From the NCBI GenBank assembly GCA_965230565.1, contig CBDDLH010000003.1, positions 186,001-250,000 on the forward strand: a DNA stretch of 64,000 bases, in the 5' to 3' direction. The position numbers and the translations under genes were made by a program. The notes under the pieces were generated by a model, which had not been told where the DNA came from, did not search any database, and was given only the letters and a program-made list of their open reading frames with translations. This stretch comes from BCD1 sp965230565 (GTDB taxonomy: Bacteria; Bacteroidota; Bacteroidia; Chitinophagales; Saprospiraceae). Of the stretch, positions 51,386-59,779 are shown in pieces. Position 1 is the first letter of the stretch. Each line of letters begins with the position of its first letter.

Positions 51386-52495
51386 ATGTCAATATTGATC
51401 TGGTTGCCAGTGGCCATCATTACTTTATGGGTTGTGCCAAGGATTGTTATCAGACTGAACCCAAGTTTCGGAGCAGCCTTTAACGAGGGATTAAAACAGC
51501 AGTTTTCGCGATCAAAACACTGGAATGGGAAGGTGTTCGAGAATCTGGCATCAGTCTCCATGATAAACCTGGGAAATGCTCCGGGACTCATAAAAGAACG
51601 CCTTTTCAACAAAAACGTCAAAGAGCCTGAAAAACCGATTCCCATATTAGCACTGGATAACTCAAAATGGGAAGCATTGCCAGAAAAACCTAAATTCGTT
51701 TGGTACGGCCATGCTACCCTGATGCTCCAGGTCAATGGTAAGAACCTGCTAATAGATCCGATGTTCGGTCCAACTCCTTCGCCCTTTTCGTTCATGGGCA
51801 TTAAAAGGTTTAGCCAAAACACCCTTGACCTGATCGATCAACTACCGCCCATTGATGCTGTGTTGATCTCGCACGATCATTATGACCACCTTGACCTGAA
51901 AAGTATTCAAAAATTAAAAGACAGGATTGAAAATTGGTTTGTCGCACTCGGTGTTGGTCGTCATTTGGAAAAATGGGGAGTTGATAGCAAACAAATCCAG
52001 GAACTGGATTGGTGGCAAACAATAAAGTTTGATGGCATCGAAATTACGTTCACTCCATCCCAACACTTTTCCGGTCGTGGGATCTCCGATCGTTTTAAGT
52101 CTTTCTGGGGAGGATTTGTTTTTAAAACTCAGGATCATAGTATTTACTGGAGTGGTGATGGCGGATATGGAGCTCATTTCAAAGAGGTCGGGGAAAAACT
52201 GGGGCCTTTTGACTGGGCATTTATGGAATGTGGTCAATACTATGATCTCTGGCATCAATTACATTTATTCCCGGAAGAGAGTGTACAAGCAGCTATCGAT
52301 GCCCGGGTAAAGAAAGCCATCCCTGTACATTGGGGAGCATTTGCCCTGGCGATGCATGCATGGAAGGATCCTATTGAGCGGTTTGTTGCTGAAGCCAGAA
52401 AACAGAACTATGATATTTGCACCCCTGATCTGGGTGATGTGGTAGTTCTCGGCCAGGAACCGGAAGAAAATGAGTGGTGGGAAAAAGTTAAATAA
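51386..52495 (+). CDS. MBL-fold metallohydrolase (NAPE-PLD/UlaG-like)
   Basis: 369 residues. An N-terminal hydrophobic segment (ILIWLPVAIITLWVVPRIVI) probably anchors it. The beta-lactamase fold contains FVWYGHATLMLQV, H163-x-H165-x-D167-H168 (SHDHYDHLD), SGDGGYGAHF (metal Asp) and IPVHWGAFALAMH. The arrangement YGHAT...HDHYDHLD matches the RomA/NAPE-PLD group, some of which cleave phospholipid-type phosphodiesters. It starts one base after the SDR stop, indicating translational coupling. Confidence 0.85.
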   Translation: MSILIWLPVAIITLWVVPRIVIRLNPSFGAAFNEGLKQQFSRSKHWNGKVFENLASVSMINLGNAPGLIKERLFNKNVKEPEKPIPILALDNSKWEALPEKPKFVWYGHATLMLQVNGKNLLIDPMFGPTPSPFSFMGIKRFSQNTLDLIDQLPPIDAVLISHDHYDHLDLKSIQKLKDRIENWFVALGVGRHLEKWGVDSKQIQELDWWQTIKFDGIEITFTPSQHFSGRGISDRFKSFWGGFVFKTQDHSIYWSGDGGYGAHFKEVGEKLGPFDWAFMECGQYYDLWHQLHLFPEESVQAAIDARVKKAIPVHWGAFALAMHAWKDPIERFVAEARKQNYDICTPDLGDVVVLGQEPEENEWWEKVK

Positions 52496-52584
52496 ACTTC
52501 AGGAATTTCGACAGTCTTGAAACAGGCAATTATATACCCCTTACAGAGGTCAAATTTGGGGGTGGACCTATCCAGTTCCCCGAC

Positions 52585-53236
52585 TCAAAACTCCTTCATC
52601 CGCTCATCCCGAGCCTCAATTGCCCTGATCACCGTCTTTTCCAACCTGGCAATATCCTTTTCATCACGAGGTATTTCCACCACATGCAATCTTTTTCATC
52701 AAGCCTCCTGGGATCAAAAGAAACAAAATAACACCGATCCAAACCCATTACCCACATCGCCCCCTGAACCTGCCAGTAATAATCAGGTTTTATACCTTTC
52801 AGATTTGAAGCCGTTTGAATTCTGTTGAAATAATTGAGATGAACCTTTGCGTTATAGGGACATTTTACTTCAACCAAGGCCTTTTCATTTCCTGCTTCAT
52901 CCAGTATCAGACCATCAGGAGTGGCACCGGCTTCCGTGACTTCCGGATGCGTTACAAATCCACACTCATGTATGGTCGCCCCAAGTACCGTTCCAAAGCT
53001 TTAAGGGCCGGTGATTCCATTCTGCTACCCCATCGCATGGCTTTGTTAATCATTACTTTCACATTTCCTCCCGACTGCTTTTCCCGTGCTTTCTCATAAA
53101 TATGATTTAATGCCGGAATGGACCAACCTTCCCGATTGGAAGTTGTCATTAATTTACCAAAGCTCGATGCCGTGAACTTACCGGACCGGGCACTATACCA
53201 TTCCGGTGTCTGCGGTGTAATGAAGTTTGTACGCAT
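52585..53236 (-). pseudogene. YqaJ-type (lambda exonuclease-like) recombinase gene with two frameshifts
   Basis: Starting at the ATG at 53236, the protein reads TPEWYSARSGKFTASSFGKL and RWGSRMESPALKALERYLG, then loses frame at a C4/G4 run (52979-52982). The native frame resumes as TIHECGFVTHPEVTEAGATP, with DG and the catalytic E-x-K in LVEVKCP. It breaks again at a T5/A5 run (52692-52696) and ends in a third frame (IARLEKTVIRAIEARDE, stop at 52585-52587). One added base at each run gives a complete protein of about 217 residues. YqaJ nucleases belong to phage recombination systems; here no phage neighbour remains. Confidence 0.8.
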
Positions 53237-53311
53237 GATGTAAAGTTGGCAATTAATTAATGTAAACCTGCCCTTTTTAATAAAAAAATGACTCCAAAAC
53301 ATGTAACTGGA

Positions 53312-53370
53312 AATGGAACACAGTTCATCCCGAACGAGATTTCATATCGAGTGTATACGAAGTGTCGGGA
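53312..53370 (+). repeat. Nested palindromic element, member 4
   Basis: AATGGAACAC...CATCCCGAACGAGATTT...GTGTATACGAAGTGTCGGGA, inserted in an ACTGG...CCAGAAACTAGCAACTGG phrase. It closely matches member 7 (61074) from CATCCCGAACG to the end. Confidence 0.65.
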
Positions 53371-53408
53371 CCAGAAACTAGCAACTGGATGAACTATTTT
53401 TTTAGTTA

Positions 53409-53454
53409 AAACTAATTTTTTAGTTGATTTAACTAAAAAATTAGTTTACATTTG
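53409..53454 (+). promoter_or_regulatory. blaI promoter with overlapping 17-bp inverted-repeat operator
   Basis: AAACTAATTTTTTAGTT (53409-53425) and AACTAAAAAATTAGTTT (53431-53447) are exact complements around GATTT. TTG at 53424-53426, 20 bp, TACATTTG at 53447-53454 forms a good promoter whose spacer is filled by the operator. A degenerate additional half-repeat lies just upstream (ACTATTTTTTTAGTT). Confidence 0.75.
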
Positions 53455-53471
53455 AATCAAAATACGAATCA

Positions 53472-53834
53472 ATGCAGAAATTATCCAAACGAGAAGAAGA
53501 GATCATGCAGGTTTTGTGGCAGCTGGAAAAAGCCTTTGTCAAGGAGGTTATTGAACTATTGCCCGAACCTAAGCCACATTACAACACCGTATCGACCATC
53601 ATCAGGATTCTGGAAGACAAGGAATTTATCGGCCACAAAAGTTTTGGCAAGACCTATCAGTATTTCCCACTAGTATCCAAGGAAGAGTATCAAAAAAGCG
53701 AGGTGGGTGATGTGATCCGCAATTACTTTGACAATTCCTATAAAAAAATGGTGGCCTACTTTGCCAATGAGGAAAAGATTAGTGAAGAGGAACTGGATGA
53801 AATTCTCAAGATGATCAAAAACAAAAACGCATGA
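53472..53834 (+). CDS. BlaI/MecI/CopY-family repressor
   Basis: 120 residues. Winged HTH (about 5-75: KREEEIMQVLWQLEKAFVKE, HYNTVSTIIRILEDKEFIGH) and a C-terminal dimerisation helix pair. Repressors of this family bind dyads and are cleaved when the partner metalloprotease BlaR1/MecR1 is activated. The partner overlaps this gene by 4 bp (ATGA), and the operator/promoter is directly upstream, so self-regulation is very likely. Confidence 0.9.
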   Translation: MQKLSKREEEIMQVLWQLEKAFVKEVIELLPEPKPHYNTVSTIIRILEDKEFIGHKSFGKTYQYFPLVSKEEYQKSEVGDVIRNYFDNSYKKMVAYFANEEKISEEELDEILKMIKNKNA

Positions 53835-56821
53835 TGTTATACATCCTCCATACAACCCTGCTCATTGCTGTTTCGTATTTTTTTTACAAAGCATTTTTAC
53901 AGCGTGAAACCTTCTTCCAACTGAACCGATGGGTCCTGATGGGAAGCATGTTTTTGGCGTTTACGCTGCCATTCCTGCAGATCCCTGAAGACTGGTCATT
54001 GAGAACTGTTGAGGATCCATTATTCAGCTTTAATCAGCAAATCCCGGCTGAAGAAGTTAACCAACAGGTTCAAAAGCATGCTTCGTTGGAAGCTCCGGAA
54101 AAACAAGCTCCGGTTACTTTTGAAACTGAAGCCGAAACAAAAGTCGAAGCTTTCTCCACAAGCACGAAACCAGAAATGTCAGCTAAAAAGGAAACTTCCT
54201 TGGAAGCAAATCCTGTGCCTGCCAAAAAAAGCTGGAAGATTTCCTGGACCACCCTGCTCAAATACATTTACCTAACCGGTTTAGCCATTTTCTTGCTGAA
54301 CTTTCTCATTCAGTTATTCACGCTGCTGATAAAGCGATTCACCTTACCCTATATCATAGATGGCAAAATCAGAATTGTAGAACTCAACACTGATGAAGCG
54401 CCATACTCTTTCCTCGACTGTATTTTTATCAACCCGGAAAAATACGATTGGGAAACCTACAACCAGATCCTGGAACATGAAAAAATACACATCCAGCAAG
54501 GGCACAGTGTTGATTTACTGCTTGCTGAATTGATGGTTGCCCTGCAATGGTTCAATCCATTTGCATGGCTGCATCGCAAAATCGTATCCGACAACCTGGA
54601 ATATTTTACAGACAAGCAAATGCTGCACAAAGGCACTAACAGGGAATCTTACCAGATGAACCTGCTTCGGGTGGCCGTTCCACAGTACGCGCTTCGCCTG
54701 GCGAATAATTATAATCACTCGATCTTAAAAAAACGTATTTTCATGATGAACTCAAAGAAATCATCCGTCCGGTCAAGCTGGAAATATCTTGCTTTGATTG
54801 CCCTGTTTGGCTTTTCAGTCCTTACACTGAATGCCATAAAATCAGACGACGCTACCGACCAATTCCCTCAACTTGCTCCGGCAGAAATTACAGAACCGGA
54901 AACCAATGATCCGGAACCCGCTGAAGCTATCAGCGAAAGACCGCAACCCGTCACTGTTCAGTCTATTGTTGAAGAATACAATCTCAACCCAAACAGGATG
55001 GCGAAAGGCCACTGGGATGCGACCATCAAAGGGAAAGAAGCTTGTTTTAAATTCAAAGCACCTTCCGACAGTGGCCATGATAACTGGTGGAAACCAAGTT
55101 GCTTCGAAACCAGTGAATTCACTCCTGCATTAACCAACAAACTGGAATCTTTCTCTCTGCAAAGAACAGCTGGAACGCTCAATTTCAAAGGAAAATTCTC
55201 AGGTAATGAAGGCAACGGCACCTACGCTTTCACAGAAAATGAATCCTTCAAGGCTTATTTGGCAAAAGAAGGCCTTTTGGATGAAGAAGAAGATGAATTC
55301 CTGTTCCACTGTTTCTTCGCCGATATTGACCAGGAATATATAAGCTATCTTAAAAAAGAAAACTTTGAATTCGGTTCTGACGAATTGGCTGCTCTCGGTC
55401 ACTTCGAAATGGATCTCGAATACCTGAAGCAACACAACAAGACCTTTTCTGCTTTTGGTTTTGAAAAACCTGGCCTGGAAGACCTTATAGCTCTGGAAAT
55501 TCATGATGTGAAACCTGAATTCATCAAAGAATACCAGAAAATGGGCCTTACGGACCTGGGTTGGGAAGAAGTTATCGGTCTGTCCATTCACGATGTTACT
55601 CCAACATATGTAAAAGGTTTACGCGATGAAGGACTTACGGACCTTTCTGCTGAAGAGGTTGTTGGATTTGCCATTCATGATGTTGATGCCGAATTCATCA
55701 AATCCATGAAAAACATGGGATTCCGGGATTTTTCCGCTGAGGAGATCATGGCAGCCAGCATTCACGACATCACTCCTGAATACCTGAAGTCTTTTGAAAA
55801 AGCAGGACTTGGCAAATTATCCATGGAAGAAATCACCCAATTCGCCATCCACGATGTAAAGCCGGAGGATATCAAAGCTTTCAAGGCTATGGGATTCCGC
55901 GACTTAACTCCCGAAGACATCGTGATCGCTCACATCCACGACGTGACTCCTGAATATGTCGCCGCATTTGAAAAAGAAGGGTTCGCCAATATGTCTATGG
56001 AGGAGATCGCCCAATTTGCTATCCATGATGTCAAACCGGAAGATATCAAAGCTTTCAAGGCTATGGGATTCCGCGATATGACTCCCGAAGATATAGTGAT
56101 CGCCCACATCCACGACGTGACTCCTGAGTATGTGGAGGCTTTTAACAAAGAAGGCTTTAACAATATGTCCATGGAGGAGATCGCCCAATTTGCTATCCAT
56201 GATGTCAAACCGGAAGACATCAAAGCTTTCAAAGCTATGGGGTTCAGGGAAATGACGCCAGAAGATATTGTAGGTGCACACATACACGGGGTAACACCGG
56301 AATACCTGGCTGGTTTTGAAAAAGTTGGTCTTGGGAAATTGGATATGGAGGAAATAACTTCCTTTGCCATCCACAATGTTCAACCTGAGGATGTCAAAGC
56401 TTTCAAAGCTATGGGGTTCAGAGAAATGTCACCGGATGACATCATTGGAGCTCAAATTCATGGAGTGACACCAGAATATCTGGCATCTTTTGAAAAAGAA
56501 GGAATGGGTAAAATGTCGATGGAAGAAATCACCCAGTTTGCCATTTTTAATGTAGAACCTGCGGACATTAATAAATTCAAATCAATTGGATTTAAAGACA
56601 TTTCCGCAGAGGAGATCATCCAGGCAACTATCCACGACGTTTCACCGGAATACATCAAATCCATCCGCGACCTTGGCCTTAAAGATGCATCCATGGAAGA
56701 ATTCGTGCATGCCAAGATCATGGGCGTTACGCCTGAATTCATCAAGAAGAAACAGGCGGAAGGCAAAAAAGGATTGAGCCTTGAAGAATACACTGAGCTT
56801 AAGATCCATCCAATGGATTAA
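53831..56821 (+). CDS. BlaR1-like M56 peptidase with fifteen C-terminal 29-residue repeats
   Basis: 996 residues. M56 membrane domain (about 1-335) with helices at the N-terminus, at 140-162 and at 317-333; zinc motif H216-E-K-I-H220, and the second-site region FNPFAWLHRKIVSDNLEYF. A periplasmic linker follows (about 335-555; the stretch GHWDATIKGKEACFKF looks like a small strand domain). Residues 557-991 are fifteen units of 29 residues with consensus IHDV.PE.IK.F...G...LS.EEI..FA. In the middle, units alternate between two subtypes (KPEDIKAFKAMGF and TPEYVxxFxKEGF), so the true repeat there is a 58-residue dimer. It should sense a periplasmic signal and trigger cleavage of the BlaI repressor; the repeats may be the ligand- or partner-binding part. 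Confidence 0.88.
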   Translation: MMLYILHTTLLIAVSYFFYKAFLQRETFFQLNRWVLMGSMFLAFTLPFLQIPEDWSLRTVEDPLFSFNQQIPAEEVNQQVQKHASLEAPEKQAPVTFETEAETKVEAFSTSTKPEMSAKKETSLEANPVPAKKSWKISWTTLLKYIYLTGLAIFLLNFLIQLFTLLIKRFTLPYIIDGKIRIVELNTDEAPYSFLDCIFINPEKYDWETYNQILEHEKIHIQQGHSVDLLLAELMVALQWFNPFAWLHRKIVSDNLEYFTDKQMLHKGTNRESYQMNLLRVAVPQYALRLANNYNHSILKKRIFMMNSKKSSVRSSWKYLALIALFGFSVLTLNAIKSDDATDQFPQLAPAEITEPETNDPEPAEAISERPQPVTVQSIVEEYNLNPNRMAKGHWDATIKGKEACFKFKAPSDSGHDNWWKPSCFETSEFTPALTNKLESFSLQRTAGTLNFKGKFSGNEGNGTYAFTENESFKAYLAKEGLLDEEEDEFLFHCFFADIDQEYISYLKKENFEFGSDELAALGHFEMDLEYLKQHNKTFSAFGFEKPGLEDLIALEIHDVKPEFIKEYQKMGLTDLGWEEVIGLSIHDVTPTYVKGLRDEGLTDLSAEEVVGFAIHDVDAEFIKSMKNMGFRDFSAEEIMAASIHDITPEYLKSFEKAGLGKLSMEEITQFAIHDVKPEDIKAFKAMGFRDLTPEDIVIAHIHDVTPEYVAAFEKEGFANMSMEEIAQFAIHDVKPEDIKAFKAMGFRDMTPEDIVIAHIHDVTPEYVEAFNKEGFNNMSMEEIAQFAIHDVKPEDIKAFKAMGFREMTPEDIVGAHIHGVTPEYLAGFEKVGLGKLDMEEITSFAIHNVQPEDVKAFKAMGFREMSPDDIIGAQIHGVTPEYLASFEKEGMGKMSMEEITQFAIFNVEPADINKFKSIGFKDISAEEIIQATIHDVSPEYIKSIRDLGLKDASMEEFVHAKIMGVTPEFIKKKQAEGKKGLSLEEYTELKIHPMD

Positions 56822-56839
56822 TCTTGATTTTGCAATTGA

Positions 56840-56876
56840 TTAGGGTCTAACTTTCCAGTTAGGCCCTAATTTTTTC
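56840..56876. terminator. Bidirectional terminator between blaR1-like and cupin genes
   Basis: TTAGGGTCTAAC (56840-56851) pairs with GTTAGGCCCTAA (56858-56869), one wobble, followed by TTTTTT; 18 bp after the blaR1-like stop. Confidence 0.75.
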
Positions 56877-56896
56877 CTTCCTTCGCCTTAGCCTTT

Positions 56897-57259
56897 TCAC
56901 TCCAAACACTTATAATTTTCCGGAATAAACCGCGGTGCACAAAAGCAGAGGAAAACCAAATCTTCCTCTCCAGTATTGGTAATCCGCTGCGGAGCATTAG
57001 CAGGAATGACAACTGTATCTCCTGGTCCTACCCTACCCATCTTTTCACCATTGATTTCCATCTCTCCTTGCCCGGAAAGGATATAATAACATTCCAGGCC
57101 ATCCAGGGAATGAAGCGCAGTCGTCTGTCCTGGTTCGACTCTGGCTCGGGCAATAGAAGCTACTTCGCTGGATTGATTAAATAATTCAATGATATGGCAG
57201 CGTTCATCGGTGTAGTATTCCTTTGCTTCGTTGGTGGGCAGGATTTTTGGTTTGGACAT
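56897..57259 (-). CDS. Cupin-domain protein
   Basis: 120 residues, a single cupin barrel. Motif 1 is PGQTTALHSLDGLECYYILS; only one of the usual metal-binding His residues is clear, with Glu and Tyr at neighbouring sites. Motif 2 is PGDTVVIPANAPQRITN, where the usual H is replaced by Q. Metal binding is therefore uncertain. Such small cupins act on sugars or small acids or bind ligands. It lies 31 bp from the Uma2 gene on the same strand. Confidence 0.8.
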   Translation of the reverse strand: MSKPKILPTNEAKEYYTDERCHIIELFNQSSEVASIARARVEPGQTTALHSLDGLECYYILSGQGEMEINGEKMGRVGPGDTVVIPANAPQRITNTGEEDLVFLCFCAPRFIPENYKCLE

Positions 57260-57290
57260 ATTAAAAAAAAGATTTGAAAAGATTTTGATC

Positions 57291-57941
57291 CTACTTACGC
57301 CTCAAATCATCCAAAGGCAGCTCCATTCCCGGCATGACGTCTTCCCCTTTAAGCACCTGCCCCTTAAAACCTTTGAGCAGTTGCACCTCTTCTCCAACCC
57401 GATAAATATGCACAACCTCCTCATATGGGTCAATAAGCCATGCCAAACGCACACCATTACCCATCCAGGTATCGCTCATTTTCTTTTGAAGCCGGTCCAG
57501 GTCATCAGACTGAGACCGAATCTCCACTACAAAATCAGGAACAGCCTTCAGGAAGTCTTCATCACTGGATTCGGGTAATATGGAAAGTCGTTCATCAGAT
57601 ACCCAGGCACAATCAGGGCAACGGATAGAGCCATCAGGAAGTTCTATGCCGGTGGATGGGCTGAAAACTTCCCCACTCTTATTTTTCAAATACCAGATAA
57701 ATAAATATCCGGAGACCGTCAATTCATTTTTACCGGATCCTTTTTTTACCGGGGTCATAATAATCGTTTTTCCACTATCGTCGAGTTCCATTTGAAAATC
57801 AGGGAACTTGCTGGACAATTGGATAAACTCCTCCCTGGACATTGGTTTGTTCAATGTAATAGGAGCAAATTCCATCCATTCCCTGATCGGATTATTGATG
57901 ACTTCCGGTTGAGACATTTGTTTTAATGCTTTTGAAGTCAT
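57291..57941 (-). CDS. Uma2-family (DUF820) putative PD-(D/E)xK nuclease
   Basis: 216 residues. The family core is visible: SREEFIQLSSKFPDFQMELD, CPDCAWVSDERLSILPE (metal Asp), VPDFVVEIRSQSDDLDRLQK (the E-x-K-like site reads EIRSQSD) and GVRLAWLIDPYEEVVHIYR. Uma2 proteins have a restriction-endonuclease fold, are highly multicopy in cyanobacteria and some Bacteroidota, and have no settled role. A short N-terminal extension precedes the core; Met9 is an alternative start. Minus strand, upstream of the cupin gene. Confidence 0.85.
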   Translation of the reverse strand: MTSKALKQMSQPEVINNPIREWMEFAPITLNKPMSREEFIQLSSKFPDFQMELDDSGKTIIMTPVKKGSGKNELTVSGYLFIWYLKNKSGEVFSPSTGIELPDGSIRCPDCAWVSDERLSILPESSDEDFLKAVPDFVVEIRSQSDDLDRLQKKMSDTWMGNGVRLAWLIDPYEEVVHIYRVGEEVQLLKGFKGQVLKGEDVMPGMELPLDDLRRK

Positions 57942-58185
57942 GCAATTTACGAATTTTTGAGGTTAATTGCCTGCATCAGGCGGCAAGGAGGCTTCCAATA
58001 CCGAAATCGCAATTTGTTTTTCCATTTGAATTGTTTTTTGGTTAAAAAATCGATACTGCCAAAATTATGGGGCTTTAACCCCTTTATCCGTCAATTAGCC
58101 GCTTACTGCCGTTTATAATCGTTTTTAGCCGTTTTTAATCGGGTAGTTGATTTGGGTGGAAGAAGGTTTAACCACGGAGATCTCA

Positions 58186-58222
58186 AATGGAATAAAGAGA
58201 CATCCCGCACCAAAGGTCGGGA
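58186..58222 (+). repeat. Nested palindromic element, member 5, inside an ACCACGGAG...CACAGAG phrase
   Basis: AATGGAATAAAGAGACATCC then CGCACC...GGTCGGGA. Left flank TTTAACCACGGAGATCTCA and right flank GAAGGCACAGGGCCCACAGAG form a phrase also seen uninterrupted at about 61205-61245. The 482-bp gap 57942-58423 otherwise shows AGCCG/TGCCG words at 58096-58140 and CTTGAAAC words at 58260-58330. Confidence 0.6.
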
Positions 58223-58423
58223 GAAGGCACAGGGCCCACAGAGAAATAATTTCGTACCTATAATCCCTCTGAAACATTCAAAACTACTTGAACCCTTGAA
58301 ACAATAGGAAACCTTTGAAACTCCTGAAACAAAAAATCACCCTTTCCCCCTACCAAACAATAAATTCCATCATTTTGCATTTAAAATTTACCATTTCACC
58401 TCGTTTCCTTAACTTTACCCGCA

Positions 58424-59638
58424 ATGAATCTGCCATTACATATAGCGCGCCGGTATCTGTTTGCCAAGAAGTCAACCAATGTCATCAATATCATCACAGG
58501 TATTGCTGTTTTTGGGATTTCTGTGGGGACTGCAGCGCTTATTCTTGTGCTTTCTGTATTTAATGGTTTTGAGGATCTGATCACCAGCATGTACAGCTAT
58601 TTCAATCCGGATGTAAAGGTGGCACCGGTGCAAGGGAAGTTTTTTGAAGCTTCAGACAGTCTGCTGGCGGAGATCAAAACCATTCCCGGGGTAGAATATG
58701 TTTCGGAAACCATGGAAGAAGTCGCCGTTTTCGAGTACAAGGACAATAATGCTATAGGGGTATTATTCGGTGTTGATGAACACTACCGCAATGTATTGAA
58801 CATCGACTCAACAGTGAGAGAAGGCAGTTTCAAATTATATAGCGGTCGCCACCATGCGGTACTCGGATTGGGAATGCGCAACAAACTGGGGGTGAATATC
58901 AATGATGAATTTGCCGCACTCAATGTGTACATGCCCAAACGAAAAAAGGTCGGACTTTTTGAACCGATGTTCGTCAAACGATTTGCCTATCCCTCAGGCA
59001 CCTTTATGATCCAGCCGGAATTTGACAATCAATATATTTTCACCTCGCTGGCTTTTGCCCGGGAATTGCTCGGGATTGGAAAAAAAGTGAGTTCGCTGCA
59101 AATAAAACTGGCACCCGGTTTTGACATTCCCGAGACCCTTGAGGCCATTCAAGAGATCGTCGGTCCGGATTATACGGTTAAAAATAAATACCAACAGCAG
59201 GAGTCTTTCCTGAAACTCATGCAGGTAGAAAAATGGCTCAGCTTTGCCATTGTGGGGCTCATGATGTTATTGATCTCCTTCAACATGATCGGTGCGCTGT
59301 GGATGATCGTTCTGGAAAAACAGAAAGACATTTCCATCCTGAAATCCATGGGAGCGACCAGCAAGCTGGTTCGAAATATATTCCTGTTTGAAGGGTTGCT
59401 GCTGACCGGCATGGGAATCCTCATTGGATTTATCCTGGCCTGGGCCATCTATTTCCTTCAGAAGTCGGTTGGTATTATCAGCGTACCAGGAGATTTTATC
59501 ATCGATGCATACCCAATGAGCATGCAATTCTTTGACTTTTTTGTTGTTGCTGTGATTGTCGGAATTATTGGCCTGCTGGTATCTATAGCTCCGGCAAGAC
59601 GAGCTATGAAGGTTCCGGCAATGATGCGGGAAGAGTAA
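58424..59638 (+). CDS. LolC/LolE-type ABC transporter permease
   Basis: 404 residues. It opens with the family signature LPLHIARRYLFAKKSTNVIN and a first helix (VFGISVGTAALILVLSVFNGFEDL). A periplasmic MacB-like domain covers about 45-260. Three C-terminal FtsX helices lie at about 272-295, 318-342 and 362-388, with EKQKDISILKSMGATSKLV and the final APARRAMKVPAMMR. The four-helix topology is that of lipoprotein-releasing LolC/E. The ATPase partner is not adjacent. Confidence 0.88.
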   Translation: MNLPLHIARRYLFAKKSTNVINIITGIAVFGISVGTAALILVLSVFNGFEDLITSMYSYFNPDVKVAPVQGKFFEASDSLLAEIKTIPGVEYVSETMEEVAVFEYKDNNAIGVLFGVDEHYRNVLNIDSTVREGSFKLYSGRHHAVLGLGMRNKLGVNINDEFAALNVYMPKRKKVGLFEPMFVKRFAYPSGTFMIQPEFDNQYIFTSLAFARELLGIGKKVSSLQIKLAPGFDIPETLEAIQEIVGPDYTVKNKYQQQESFLKLMQVEKWLSFAIVGLMMLLISFNMIGALWMIVLEKQKDISILKSMGATSKLVRNIFLFEGLLLTGMGILIGFILAWAIYFLQKSVGIISVPGDFIIDAYPMSMQFFDFFVVAVIVGIIGLLVSIAPARRAMKVPAMMREE

Positions 59639-59663
59639 GCTGGTTGCTAGTTGCTGGTTGCTG

Positions 59664-59709
59664 CCCCGACCTAGCGGTACGGGATTTCGCTATGCTCAAC
59701 TTCGCTCCA
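59664..59709 (-). repeat. Nested palindromic element, member 6
   Basis: On the minus strand: TGGAGCGAAGTTGAGCATAG then CGAAATCCCG...GGTCGGGG. It is inserted in a TTGCTGGTT...CCAGTTGCTGGTT phrase (59639-59720) that fills the gap between the permease and epimerase genes. Confidence 0.55.
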
Positions 59710-59779
59710 GTTGCTGGTTAAGTAGATTGATATGATAAAAAATTCAAAATTAGCTTTCCATAACTAAATAGGCCTTCTT

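Noticed and set aside
52517..52828. 103-residue + strand frame
   Set aside because: Antisense to the decayed YqaJ gene, which has recognisable motifs on the minus strand.
53312..53370. Insertion-sequence remnant or attachment site next to the YqaJ pseudogene
   Set aside because: The element belongs to the dispersed palindromic family found in seven gaps, so its position beside a phage-type gene is probably coincidental; no tRNA or integrase is present.
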